A stretch of DNA of 39,444 nt from Muribaculaceae bacterium. Its GTDB lineage: Bacteria; Bacteroidota; Bacteroidia; Bacteroidales; Muribaculaceae. Location: positions 1 through 39,444 of the forward strand of contig JAFTEU010000160.1 of NCBI GenBank assembly GCA_017453505.1, written 5' to 3'. Of the stretch, positions 6,992 through 15,441 are shown piece after piece (position 1 is the first letter of the stretch; every line of letters starts with the position of its first letter). The notes beneath the pieces were generated by a model, which had not been told where the DNA came from, searched no databases, and saw only the letters and a program-made list of their open reading frames with translations. Made by a program: the position numbers and the translations under genes.

Positions 6992-8455
6992 ATGAAACGA
7001 ATTACAACATTAGCCCTCCTGCTGGTAAGCGTCAGTATGACCACCCTGGCCGGTGGTCTCCTCCACAACACCAATCAGCACATCGCCTTCATGCGCATGA
7101 TGGCCCGTGGTGCCAGCCACGAGATTGATGCCGTCTATACCAACCCCGCCGGTCTGGCCTTTATGGACCATGACGGCTGGACGTTGTCGCTCAACATCCA
7201 GAGTGCCACGCAGTCGCGCGACGCGCTCACCACGTTTGCCCTCTTCCCCGAGGCCGACCACACCCGCCTGTACAAGGGCAAGGCATCGGCTCCCGTGATT
7301 CCGTCGCTCTACGGTGCCTATAAGAAGGACCGCTGGACGTTCTCGGGCTTCTTTGGCTTTACCGGTGGTGGTGGCAAGTGCAACTTCGACAGCGGTCTGC
7401 CCGTGTTTGACGCAAGCATCATGGCAGGCTTCTATGCACAGACGGCTGCCTTGAAGAAGGCCATGGCCGAGAATCCTGCCGTGGCTCCCGTACTGGCCGA
7501 TCCCCGTGTGGCTGGCCTGCTGCCCTTGACGGCCGACAAGTATGACATCAACTCATCGATGCGAGGCCGCCAGTACATCTACGGCCTGCAGCTGGGTGCC
7601 ACCTACAAGGTGCTGGACTGGATGAGTGCCTACGTTGGTGGACGCATGAACTACTTTGACGGCAACTACAGTGGTTTCGTCAAGGTGATGCCCAAGCCCG
7701 AGATGGCTGCTACCGTACAGCAGATCGCCATGTCTTATCCCGCTCTGGCTCCCACCCTGAGCGGCTTGATGAACCAGAACGGTGAGATGGCCAACATCGA
7801 GCTGGATTGTAATCAGACGGGTTGGGGTGTGACCCCCATCGTCGGCGTGGACCTGGTGTGGAAAGGCTTTACCCTGGCTGCCAAGTATGAGTTCAAGACC
7901 AACTTGAATATCGAGAACGACACCAAGAAGGCCACTGCCGAGCCCGCCGCCTTTGAGACTGCCCTGGATGATTACAAGCACGGCGTGAACACGCCCAGCG
8001 ACCTGCCCGCAGTGTTCTATGCCGCCCTGGGTTATGAGTTCATCCCCAAGAAGCTGCGCGCCACCGTCGAGTATCACTACTATGACGACAAGCACGCCGA
8101 GATGGCTCACGACAAGCAGAAGGCCCTGCGCCACGGTACCCACGAGGTGCTGGCCGGCGTGGAGTGGGACATCAACAAGACGTTCACCGTGAGCGCCGGT
8201 GCCCAGAACACCGACTACGGCCTGAGCGACGCTTACCAGACCCACACCTCGTTCTCTTGCGACAGCTACTCGATCGGCTTCGGTGGCGCTGTCAACCTGA
8301 GCGAGAAGGTGAAACTGAACGTGGGCTACTTCTGGACCACCTACAAGGACTATGACCGCAGCGAGGAGAACTACTTCAACACCACGCTGCCGGGCAAGGA
8401 TACCTATAGCCGCACCAACAAGGTATTCGGTGCCGGTATCGACTTCAAGTTCTAA
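6992..8455 (+). CDS. Outer-membrane protein, OmpP1/FadL/TodX family
   Basis: A beta-barrel outer-membrane transporter of the family that takes up long-chain fatty acids and other hydrophobic molecules. The ATG at 6992 is chosen over an upstream GTG (6983) because it begins a clean signal peptide (MKRITTLALLLVSVSMTTLA). The mature N-terminus carries the family pattern, with RMMARGASHEIDAVYTNPAG followed by LAFM. The C-terminal half alternates aromatic and polar residues as barrel strands do and ends in the aromatic FGAGIDFKF. At 487 residues it is slightly longer than FadL itself. The substrate cannot be read from sequence. A strong hairpin (8489-8526) closes it. Confidence 0.85.
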   Translation: MKRITTLALLLVSVSMTTLAGGLLHNTNQHIAFMRMMARGASHEIDAVYTNPAGLAFMDHDGWTLSLNIQSATQSRDALTTFALFPEADHTRLYKGKASAPVIPSLYGAYKKDRWTFSGFFGFTGGGGKCNFDSGLPVFDASIMAGFYAQTAALKKAMAENPAVAPVLADPRVAGLLPLTADKYDINSSMRGRQYIYGLQLGATYKVLDWMSAYVGGRMNYFDGNYSGFVKVMPKPEMAATVQQIAMSYPALAPTLSGLMNQNGEMANIELDCNQTGWGVTPIVGVDLVWKGFTLAAKYEFKTNLNIENDTKKATAEPAAFETALDDYKHGVNTPSDLPAVFYAALGYEFIPKKLRATVEYHYYDDKHAEMAHDKQKALRHGTHEVLAGVEWDINKTFTVSAGAQNTDYGLSDAYQTHTSFSCDSYSIGFGGAVNLSEKVKLNVGYFWTTYKDYDRSEENYFNTTLPGKDTYSRTNKVFGAGIDFKF

Positions 8456-8488
8456 TAAGTCAATTCACTGATCTAATCCTATACAAGG

Positions 8489-8526
8489 CTCACCGCCGTC
8501 CGATTGAATTGTCGGGCGGCGGTGAG
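8489..8526. terminator. Bidirectional GC-rich terminator hairpin
   Basis: Fifteen base pairs, including one G-U: arm 8489-8503 (CTCACCGCCGTCCGA) and arm 8512-8526 around an 8-nt loop, followed by GTTTTGGG. It lies between convergent genes ending at 8455 and 8554. Confidence 0.75.
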
Positions 8527-8553
8527 GTTTTGGGTTATCGTCCTTGTGTGGGA

Positions 8554-9099
8554 CTATTCCCTGAGCAGGTTGGACATCATGGTGTTCCAGTCCTGGGCAT
8601 CCGAGATGCTGCTCAGGATTCCTTCGTTCGCCTGGAAGGCCAGGCTGTCGTTGAGGGTGTAGGTGACCTGTGGCAACTTGACGTAGAGGCTCAGTGTGTT
8701 CAGCATCTCGCCCGTCTGGTACTGCTGGCCCAGCTGCTTGAAGTCCTCGGCATTGATATAGTACAGTCGGTTGCCCTTGTTGCACAGGTAGATGCGCGAG
8801 AAGTCACGCTCGCTCAGCTCTTGGGCGCACTGCAACAGGCAGCGTGTGACATCAAAGCGGTCGAAGTCGCGCTCGTCGGGCTCGCCCACGTTGAAGGACA
8901 ACTCCTTGCCGGGGTTGTACCAGGGCTGGGTCACCTCGATGTTGATGCCGTTGTTGGCGGGATCAAGGTTCTTCAACTCGATGCGAGAGATGACCTTCCT
9001 GCCACCGCGCACGACGTTTCCTGACAGGAATGCATGTGCGGCAACAATTGCCAGCACGGCCACAATGGCAAGAATAAGCAGTTTATCTTTCCTGGTCAT
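8554..9099 (-). CDS. Membrane-anchored protein of unknown function
   Basis: 181 residues with an N-terminal transmembrane or uncleaved signal segment (LLILAIVAVLAIVAAHAFL) and a soluble extracytoplasmic part. No domain was recognised and no catalytic motif stands out. It is the last gene of the minus-strand group that includes the GH3 hexosaminidase and the LD-carboxypeptidase, separated from the latter only by a 9-nt tandem array. This context makes a cell-envelope role plausible, but that is inference only. Confidence 0.65.
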   Translation of the reverse strand: MTRKDKLLILAIVAVLAIVAAHAFLSGNVVRGGRKVISRIELKNLDPANNGINIEVTQPWYNPGKELSFNVGEPDERDFDRFDVTRCLLQCAQELSERDFSRIYLCNKGNRLYYINAEDFKQLGQQYQTGEMLNTLSLYVKLPQVTYTLNDSLAFQANEGILSSISDAQDWNTMMSNLLRE

Positions 9100-9102
9100 G
9101 GT

Positions 9103-9156
9103 GTTGAAAGGGCTTTAAGGGCATTAAGGACATTAGGGACATTAAGGGCCTTAAGG
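9103..9156 (-). repeat. Nonamer array (CCTTAATGT-like, 6 units)
   Basis: On the minus strand six 9-nt units run in register: ccttaaggc, ccttaatgt, ccctaatgt, ccttaatgc, ccttaaagc, cctttcaac. The array contains the stop codon of the LD-carboxypeptidase (9151-9153) and ends three bases before the next ATG. Confidence 0.8.
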
Positions 9157-10191
9157 ATTTACAAATTGCAGGGTGACCCCTTGGGGCGACACGTCAAGCT
9201 CAGCTTGGCAACCCTCGATGATGGGGTAGTTCCAGTCCTCATCGTGGCTGGCGGGGAAGTCGTAGCACACGGGGATGTTATAGCCGTTCAGCGTCTCGGC
9301 GAGCATCTGGTTCATGTCGTAAGCCTCCTGGGGCTCATACTCGGTAAACCTGCCCACGATGATGCCCTTGACGTGGCTGAGAACCCCCTTGAGGCGAAGT
9401 GCCTGTAACATGCTGTTGACGCGCGGCATGCTCTCGCTCACGTCTTCAAAGAACAGGATGATGTCACGGCCGCGGATGTTGTCGCGGTCCAGGAAGTCCC
9501 ACTCACGGCTACCGCCGATGTTGGTGAACACGGCCATGTTGCCGCCCAGGACGATGCCCCGTGCGGAGCCCACCTTGTTGAGCGGATGGGCGGGAACGGT
9601 ATAACTGGGCATGTTGCCCATGAGCACGTCGCGCAGCATCAGGTTGATGCTGTCATTGGCACCACGGCTGCCGATGGCTCCGCCCATGTTGGCATGCAGG
9701 CTCATCACACCGCTGCACACCATCGCGCTGTGCAAGGCGGTGATGTCACTGTAGCCCACAATCCACTTGGGATTGCGGTTGAAATCCTCGTGTGTCATCG
9801 GGTCGAGGAGCATGGCCGAGCCATAGCCGCCACGGGTGCAGACGATGGCCTTGATGTCGGGGTCGTTGAGTGCCCAGCGCAGGTCGGCGCAACGCTCGTC
9901 GATGGTGCCGGCATAGGAATGGCACCTGGTCAGCACGTGCTGGCCAATGACGGGCTCAAACCCCCATGCGCGAAGCGTGGCAGCGGCCTTCTCGGGGTTG
10001 TCGTTACCAGGAGTGCTGGCCGGAGAGATGATAGCGATTTTGTCCCCAGCCTTGAGGGCAGCGGGCATCCTCAATGCCGCCGGATGATGCGGCCTCTTGG
10101 GTGTCGTGTGACGACGTGGAGTCGTGTCGGCTGCGAGAGCACTCATGGAAAAAAACAACGTGAGAAAAGCCAAAAAAAGAATACGTTTCAT
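9151..10191 (-). CDS. ldcA: LD-carboxypeptidase, S66 (LdcA/MccF) family
   Basis: A serine peptidase that cleaves the L,D bond before the terminal D-alanine of murein tetrapeptides during peptidoglycan recycling. Residues 1-21 form a signal peptide, so this copy is exported, unlike cytoplasmic LdcA. The catalytic residues can be placed: Ser125 in TRGGYGSAML, Glu249 in LFFEDVSE and His316 in FPASHDED. The length of 346 suits the family plus signal peptide. It lies 13 nt downstream of the GH3 gene. MccF-like relatives act on other peptides, so the substrate is likely but not certain. Confidence 0.88.
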   Translation of the reverse strand: MKRILFLAFLTLFFSMSALAADTTPRRHTTPKRPHHPAALRMPAALKAGDKIAIISPASTPGNDNPEKAAATLRAWGFEPVIGQHVLTRCHSYAGTIDERCADLRWALNDPDIKAIVCTRGGYGSAMLLDPMTHEDFNRNPKWIVGYSDITALHSAMVCSGVMSLHANMGGAIGSRGANDSINLMLRDVLMGNMPSYTVPAHPLNKVGSARGIVLGGNMAVFTNIGGSREWDFLDRDNIRGRDIILFFEDVSESMPRVNSMLQALRLKGVLSHVKGIIVGRFTEYEPQEAYDMNQMLAETLNGYNIPVCYDFPASHDEDWNYPIIEGCQAELDVSPQGVTLQFVNP

Positions 10192-10201
10192 ATCTGTAAA
10201 A

Positions 10202-10222
10202 TTCCTAATTCCTGGTTCCTAA
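10202..10222 (-). repeat. Heptamer array (TTAGGAA, 3 units)
   Basis: Plus-strand units ttcctaa, ttcctgg, ttcctaa. The array encodes the last residues (GTRN) and the stop codon (10205-10207) of the GH3 gene and fills its gap to ldcA. Confidence 0.65.
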
Positions 10223-11317
10223 TTTCATCAATCTCTCGTGGGACTGCTCCATGCGTTGCCATGAGATGCGTCCCTGCTTGACCGAGTTGACAATCATGTC
10301 CACGAGCTTGAAAGGACGGTCGGCCTCAAAGCCCGTGCTGATGTTGTTGCCCACGCAGATGAGGTCGGCCCCGGCATTGATGGCCAGCTCCAGTGCGGTG
10401 GGGATACTGTACTGGTTGCGGATGGCCTGCATGTACAGGTCGTCGGTCACCACCACGCCATCGAAGCCCAGCTCTCCGCGCAGCAGCCCGTCGATGGTCT
10501 TGGCTGACAGCGTCGCGGGATACTCTTCATCAATCTGGCGGTTGAACAAGTGGGCCGTCATCACCATGTCTACTTGGCCAGTAGCAATGAGCATCTTGAA
10601 AGGCTCAAGCTCTTGGGGAGTCCAGGCATTGGTCACATCGACGAAGCCGTAGTGCGAGTCATCGATGGCATTGCCGTGGCCCGGGAAGTGCTTCAAGGTG
10701 CACATGATGCCCTGCTTGTGGCTCTCGTCGATAAACCAGCCCGCATGACGGACAATCACTTGAGGGTCAGTCGAGAAGCTGCGCAGGAAATGGCCCACAG
10801 CGGCGCAATCGTGGTTAAGCACATCGACCACAGGCGCCAGGTTGACGTTCACCCCAGCCTCGCGCATCTCACGCGACAGGCGTGCCGCATAGTAGCGTGT
10901 CGTGTCCTCGTTATCCACGGTGCCCAGATACTCGGCCGTCACCGTGGGCAGGAAGCCGTATCGGGGCTTGAGGCGGGCCACCTTGCCACCCTCCTGGTCG
11001 GTGGCGATGAGCAGGGGATAGTCGGCCCATGCCAGCAATTGGGCGGTCATGCGCGTGAGGCGCTCCTTGCTGGTGATGTTGCGGGACCCCAGTGTGGCAT
11101 CACCCGTCATGTCGATGTCAAACAGCACGATGGCACCCACCTTCAAGTCGCGCACATAACGTGCCGCGTCACAGTCCTCGGTCACGCTGTCGCCCTTGAA
11201 GCCCACCATGAGCATGCCGGCGGCATACCGACGGATGACCGAGTCGGGCGGCAGCTGAGCAAAAAGACTACTGGCTGCAAGCAGCGCAATAGCCAGTGTT
11301 AACATGATCCTCTTCAT
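10205..11317 (-). CDS. Exported glycoside hydrolase family 3, NagZ-like beta-N-acetylhexosaminidase
   Basis: The enzyme is expected to remove terminal beta-linked N-acetylglucosamine from muropeptides. The 370-residue protein starts with a signal peptide (MKRIMLTLAIALLAASSLFA). The NagZ signature KHFPGHGNAIDDSHYG supplies the catalytic His/Asp pair, and VVVTDDLYMQAI holds the likely Asp nucleophile. ATDQEGGKVARL is the substrate-binding signature of this subfamily. It precedes the LD-carboxypeptidase, and the pair makes a periplasmic muropeptide-trimming unit plausible. Related enzymes can act on other GlcNAc glycans. Confidence 0.88.
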   Translation of the reverse strand: MKRIMLTLAIALLAASSLFAQLPPDSVIRRYAAGMLMVGFKGDSVTEDCDAARYVRDLKVGAIVLFDIDMTGDATLGSRNITSKERLTRMTAQLLAWADYPLLIATDQEGGKVARLKPRYGFLPTVTAEYLGTVDNEDTTRYYAARLSREMREAGVNVNLAPVVDVLNHDCAAVGHFLRSFSTDPQVIVRHAGWFIDESHKQGIMCTLKHFPGHGNAIDDSHYGFVDVTNAWTPQELEPFKMLIATGQVDMVMTAHLFNRQIDEEYPATLSAKTIDGLLRGELGFDGVVVTDDLYMQAIRNQYSIPTALELAINAGADLICVGNNISTGFEADRPFKLVDMIVNSVKQGRISWQRMEQSHERLMKLGTRN

Positions 11318-11338
11318 AGTCGCATTATCCCCGCAAAG

Positions 11339-11448
11339 AAAACAATAAGCACAACAAATATAAACAATATCAAAAATTGTACTTACTGTATTTATTGTTT
11401 TCCTTTACTTGTTGTTGTCGTTATTTGTTGTTGTCGTTATTTGTTGTC
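11339..11448. repeat. Composite AT-rich inverted repeat plus 16-nt tandem repeat, copy 2
   Basis: Imperfect arms near 11339-11360 (AAAACAATAAGC) and 11380-11402 (TATTTATTGTTTT) are followed by two perfect 16-nt units, ttgttgttgtcgttat, at 11409-11424 and 11425-11440, and a partial third. It shares its architecture with 6061-6157. The stop codon of the upstream gene (11437-11439) lies within it. Confidence 0.6.
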
Positions 11449-11871
11449 AAAGAAGTGGAAGAAGTAGTAGCATGCGATCCAATCGACGCGCACACCGCGT
11501 GCAAAGCCGATGGTCTGCTTCTGGGCATCGCTCACCTTGCCGTCGTTGATGCTGATGTAGCCCAGCACGTTGCTCTCGCCGTCGCGGACGGTGCCGTCGG
11601 GGTTGATGTAACCGATGCGCTCCCCGCTGGTGTTGAAGATTTCCAGCTGCTTGATGCTGCCCACCGTCTTGCCGGCATTGTTCTGGACGGTGCCATCAGC
11701 ATCAAACGTGCCGATAGACCTGCCAGCCTCGTTCCTGACCACACCGTTGCCGTTGATGCGGCCGATGCTGTTGAAGTCGGCGTCGCGCAGCACCTGTGCG
11801 CTCGCTCCTGTTGCCATGATGCCGGCCAGTGCCAGCACAACAACCGTGATGTATATTCTAAACCGTTTCAT
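11437..11871 (-). CDS. Small secreted protein with 17-residue repeats
   Basis: 144 residues: a signal peptide to about residue 26 (ending GASAQ), then five tandem ~17-residue repeats at about 36-120. Representative units are IGRINGNGVVRNEAGRS, IGTFDADGTVQNNAGKT and IGYINPDGTVRDGESNV. The pattern (Ile-Gly, Asp-Gly-Thr-Val, Asn-x-x-Gly) suggests stacked beta-hairpins. The tail is aromatic (YYFFHFF), and its last residues (DNK) and stop come from the intergenic repeat at 11409-11448. It has its own promoter at 11931-11961. The role is unknown; an envelope or surface protein is likely. Confidence 0.75.
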   Translation of the reverse strand: MKRFRIYITVVVLALAGIMATGASAQVLRDADFNSIGRINGNGVVRNEAGRSIGTFDADGTVQNNAGKTVGSIKQLEIFNTSGERIGYINPDGTVRDGESNVLGYISINDGKVSDAQKQTIGFARGVRVDWIACYYFFHFFDNK

Positions 11872-11930
11872 AGTCGTCTTCTTGTTACTTAATAGTTATC
11901 AATTTTACCCATTAGACTTGCAACGAGCCA

Positions 11931-11961
11931 CAAAGTTAAAATTATTTTGCTAAATAACAAA
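11931..11961 (-). promoter_or_regulatory. Promoter of the small repeat-protein gene
   Basis: On the minus strand TTTG (complement of 11958-11961) is followed by 19 nt and TAACTTTG (complement of 11931-11938). The ATG at 11871 is 59 nt downstream. Confidence 0.75.
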
Positions 11962-11973
11962 ATTTACTTTCCG

Positions 11974-13443
11974 TCACAGGGTGATGAGGAGGTGCAGATC
12001 GTCGGTTCGGGACTCGCTGTCGGTGCCCACGTTGTTGCGGTCCTCAAGCAGGCTGCGCACGAGAGGGTCAAGCCTAGGATAGACTTCACCTAGGAAGAAT
12101 TCCCACAGGTTGTCGGCCTGTTCGGGCATGACCTCGGCAATCATGGCGCGGATGCCCTGCTTGCCCTGCTCGATGATATCCTCAACATCCTTCTGCTGCT
12201 CATTGCCCTCGACGACGGCCAGCATGGCGCGCGACAGCACCTCGTTGAGGTGGCGCAGCACGAGTTGTGTGGCCTGTTGAGGCGTTTCGGGCAGGTTGGC
12301 CTTGCCGCCGTTCATCTCAAGCATGGCCTTGATCTGGCTCATGCGTCCGCCCAGCCGGTTCCATGCTTTTCCCGACAGCATGGCAGCCATGCCCGGTGTG
12401 GAGTTGATGATGCGCTGTCGGCCCTGCTCGCGCAGGGTGGGGCAACCTCGTGTCGCCGTGAGCCAGCGTGTGTCGATCTCCAGCGACTTGTTGTGACGGC
12501 CCAACTGGGCCACGCGCAGGGCAAACGGGTAGCAAATGGCCGATCCCGTGGCTATCTCGACAAGACTGTCGCCAGTGGCGGCATCGTGCATGGCGACGGC
12601 ATCGGTCACATGCAGGTGCCCGGTGAACACGGTATGGATCCCGGCCTGCATGAGCTGCGCGGCGATGTCATTGTGGTTCTGGACGATGTAGTTGCCCAGC
12701 AGCTGGTCCTCCTTGTCGAAGTGCTGTACCAGGTGGTGGTGCAGCATGGCGATGACCTGCTTGCCTTGCCCACGTGCCGACTGCGCCTGCTGGATGACCC
12801 ATTGCAGGGTCTCGGGCTTGATGCGCCCTCCGTTGTAATAGGTGTCGGTGCTGTCGCCGCGGCTGGTGAGGGTGTTGTGCTCGTCCATGTTGCTGTCGAT
12901 GCCGATGACGACGATGCCCTTGACGGGCTCACAGCAGTAGCTCAGCGAGGCTGGATCGCGGCGGGAATCGGGACCGTAGCCATAGTCGCGGTAGATCGAG
13001 GCAAACTCCTCGCGCGTCACCGTGGCGGCGGGAAGTGTCTTGTCGCCGTCGAACCGGCGTGCATAGGGGTTGTTGCAGTCATGGTTACCGGGGATGACCA
13101 GCGTGCGGATGCCATGACTGGCCATGCGCTGCAAGTGCTGGGCCATGCGCTCGTGGCTGGCCCGCTCGCCATTGTGGGTGAGATCACCAGTGATCAGGAC
13201 GATGGACGGCTTGATGGAGATGATGCTGTCGGCGATGGTGGCCATGATGTCGTCGCTCATCGCCATCATCTTGCTCTCACCGGCATCGACGCGGTCGATG
13301 GCCGCACCTGGGGTCACCAACTCTGGTGCCAGCAGGTGGGTGTCGCTGATGATGACGATGCGGCCGCCTGCGTTGCGGGCCATCGCATCAATTGCGAGCA
13401 GTGTCGATAATACCATTACGATAGAAATGACTCTTGTTTTCAT
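11974..13443 (-). CDS. Exported calcineurin-like metallophosphoesterase
   Basis: A phosphohydrolase with a two-metal centre. Residues 1-22 are a signal peptide (ending AIDAMA), so it works outside the cytoplasm. All five metallophosphoesterase motifs are present: IISDTHL, GDLTHNGE, IPGNHDC, MLHHH and TGHLHVTD. The catalytic domain covers about residues 28-300. The remaining ~190 residues are helical and not recognised. It starts 20 nt after the aroA stop and is probably the last gene of a cvpA-aroA-phosphoesterase unit. The substrate is not evident. Confidence 0.87.
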   Translation of the reverse strand: MKTRVISIVMVLSTLLAIDAMARNAGGRIVIISDTHLLAPELVTPGAAIDRVDAGESKMMAMSDDIMATIADSIISIKPSIVLITGDLTHNGERASHERMAQHLQRMASHGIRTLVIPGNHDCNNPYARRFDGDKTLPAATVTREEFASIYRDYGYGPDSRRDPASLSYCCEPVKGIVVIGIDSNMDEHNTLTSRGDSTDTYYNGGRIKPETLQWVIQQAQSARGQGKQVIAMLHHHLVQHFDKEDQLLGNYIVQNHNDIAAQLMQAGIHTVFTGHLHVTDAVAMHDAATGDSLVEIATGSAICYPFALRVAQLGRHNKSLEIDTRWLTATRGCPTLREQGRQRIINSTPGMAAMLSGKAWNRLGGRMSQIKAMLEMNGGKANLPETPQQATQLVLRHLNEVLSRAMLAVVEGNEQQKDVEDIIEQGKQGIRAMIAEVMPEQADNLWEFFLGEVYPRLDPLVRSLLEDRNNVGTDSESRTDDLHLLITL

Positions 13444-13463
13444 TTTGAAGCTCTGTCTTGCAT

Positions 13464-14696
13464 TTATTGTGCCAACCGGTTGATGGTGAAGCCGGCTTGT
13501 CGCAGATGGCGCCAGTAGGCGGGGTAGGACTTGCTGACGACATCGGGGTCGCGGATGACCAGACCAGGGAAGCGTACGGCAGCGGGGGCGAAGGCCATAG
13601 CCAGGCGGTGGTCGCCGTGCGTGTCGATGACAGGGGCGGGTTGAGGAACAGCGACGCGTTCACCATACCACGAGATGGCGTCTTCACTCTCAATCTTGAG
13701 CACATAGCCCAGCTTGAGCAGTTCCTCGCGCAAGGCCTTGACGCGGTCGCTCTCCTTGATGTGCAGCGTGCGCACGCCAGTCATGCGGAATGAGCGTTCC
13801 AGCAGACACAACAGCACCGTCCAGGACGGCACCAGGTCGGGCGTGGAGCTCATGTCGGCAAAGCAGGAACAGCAGCAGCCGATGAAGTGGCTCGTGTCCA
13901 GTGTCACACCCTGGGCATCGAATCGCGATGCGATACCCAGCTTACGGCCCAGCTCCACGAGCATGGCATCGCCCTGAACGCTGTCGTGGGTGAGCCCCTG
14001 TAGCGTGAGCGGGGAGTGGGGCATCAGGGCCGCCAGGGCATACCATGGCGCTGCGGCGCTCCAATCGCCCTCGACCAGGTAATCGTTACCCGCGTATCCT
14101 TGCCCGACACGGATGAGACTGCCGCAAACCTCCACGTTGGCACCCATGTCGCTCATCACACAGGCCGTCATGTGGATATAGGGCATTGACACGATATCGC
14201 CCGTCATGTGGATCGTGCCACCGCCCAGCACGGGCAGAATCATCATCACCGCCGAAATGAACTGCGAACTCACGCCACCGTCCATCACCACGTCGCCGCC
14301 GTGCATCGCCGTTCCGGTAATCTGCAGCGGCGGAAATCCTTCCTGGCCCAGATAATCGATATGTGCCCCCAGGGAGCGCAGGGCCTCGACCAGCGGGCCG
14401 ATGGGCCGCTGGCGCATGCGCTCGATGCCGTCGAGCGTGACGGCCGTGCCCTCGCGAGTGGCGAAATAGGCCGTGAGAAACCTCATGGCCGTGCCTGCCG
14501 CACCCACGTTGATGTCGCCGCTGCCGCTTGTCAGGGCATTGACGATGGCGGCGGTGTCATCGCACAGGGCTGGATTCATCACACGAGGCTCATCGCCGCA
14601 CAGGGCGGCAATGATCAATGCGCGGTTGGACAAGCTCTTGGATGAGGGCAGCGACAGTGTGGCGCTAGCCAGTTGTGGGGCTGTGAGCTGGATCAT
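13464..14696 (-). CDS. aroA: 5-enolpyruvylshikimate-3-phosphate synthase
   Basis: Transfers enolpyruvate from PEP to shikimate-3-phosphate in the shikimate pathway to aromatic amino acids. The 410 residues are a little short of the 427 of E. coli. Substrate-binding motifs are intact: LPSSKSLSNRALI, GAAGTAMRFL, QRPIGPLVEALR, SSQFISAVMM, KESDRVKALREEL, DHRLAMAFAP and a C-terminal DVVSKSYPAYW with the PEP-binding Lys. The catalytic Asp is in ADMSSTPDL, and just before it sits an unusual Cys cluster, GCCCSC. It overlaps cvpA by 4 nt. Confidence 0.95.
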   Translation of the reverse strand: MIQLTAPQLASATLSLPSSKSLSNRALIIAALCGDEPRVMNPALCDDTAAIVNALTSGSGDINVGAAGTAMRFLTAYFATREGTAVTLDGIERMRQRPIGPLVEALRSLGAHIDYLGQEGFPPLQITGTAMHGGDVVMDGGVSSQFISAVMMILPVLGGGTIHMTGDIVSMPYIHMTACVMSDMGANVEVCGSLIRVGQGYAGNDYLVEGDWSAAAPWYALAALMPHSPLTLQGLTHDSVQGDAMLVELGRKLGIASRFDAQGVTLDTSHFIGCCCSCFADMSSTPDLVPSWTVLLCLLERSFRMTGVRTLHIKESDRVKALREELLKLGYVLKIESEDAISWYGERVAVPQPAPVIDTHGDHRLAMAFAPAAVRFPGLVIRDPDVVSKSYPAYWRHLRQAGFTINRLAQ

Positions 14697-15271
14697 ACTG
14701 ACTGGTTGACGATTAATGGTTCATCGACAGGGACAGGCTCAATCAAGTCCCGATAGAGCTTGAGGGAGTCGCTGGGCATCTGCTCGCTGCCCAGCACATG
14801 AGGCATCAGGTCGAGCGTGAATTCATAGGGCTTGTTGTCCATCATGTGCATGGTGCCGAAGGTGTCCATGTCGGGGTTGAAGGCATACAACAGGTTGAGC
14901 ACGATGCTCAGGACAAAGGCATACTTGAACATGAACAGCAGTGAGCCACCCATCTTGTCGATGAATCCCAGGTGGACCGTGTCGAGGGCACCCTTGAACA
15001 ACCTCATGACGAGTCTGATAATGAGCATGATGATGAGGAAAGCAAACGCCAGCGAAACCGTCTTGACCGTGATGCTGGACAGGGGCCACTGCTCGGCACT
15101 GGGGACAATCGAGAGAAAGATGTCGCGTGCCAGGTCGCCGCACTTGTAGCACAACACGATGGCCACGACCCACGAGACGAGCGACGACAGCTGATTGATG
15201 AAGCCCTTGCGGTAGCCCAGGACGATTCCGCCTAGCACAATCAGGATGATAAGTGCATCAACAATAGTCAT
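14693..15271 (-). CDS. cvpA: CvpA-family inner-membrane protein
   Basis: A 192-residue protein with four predicted membrane segments: about 5-20 (ALIILIVLGGIVLGY), 30-45 (SSLVSWVVAIVLCYK), 70-90 (VSLAFAFLIIMLIIRLVMRL) and 113-130. The motif GYRKGFINQLSSLVSW is typical of the CvpA domain. The C-terminal 50 residues are soluble. CvpA was named for colicin V production in E. coli and is linked to envelope homeostasis; its mechanism is unclear. It overlaps aroA by 4 nt and has a promoter box at 15300-15307. Confidence 0.88.
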   Translation of the reverse strand: MTIVDALIILIVLGGIVLGYRKGFINQLSSLVSWVVAIVLCYKCGDLARDIFLSIVPSAEQWPLSSITVKTVSLAFAFLIIMLIIRLVMRLFKGALDTVHLGFIDKMGGSLLFMFKYAFVLSIVLNLLYAFNPDMDTFGTMHMMDNKPYEFTLDLMPHVLGSEQMPSDSLKLYRDLIEPVPVDEPLIVNQSV

Positions 15272-15299
15272 ATCTCAGTTATTATTATGGTTCAACTTA

Positions 15300-15307
15300 C
15301 AAAGGTA
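15300..15307 (-). promoter_or_regulatory. -7 promoter box for cvpA-aroA
   Basis: TACCTTTG on the minus strand fits TAnnTTTG and lies 29 nt upstream of the cvpA ATG. No clear -33 TTTG is present at 20 nt. Confidence 0.55.
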
Positions 15308-15441
15308 GTGTTTTTTTCGGAAAACAGGCGAGGAGAAATTAAAACCAATGCCTAGAGAAGAATCGAGCGATAGTCGGTTAATAATGAGATGTTTGTTCGA
15401 GCAAGACCCTCGATGTTTGAGGTGGGGATGCCGCGTTGCCG

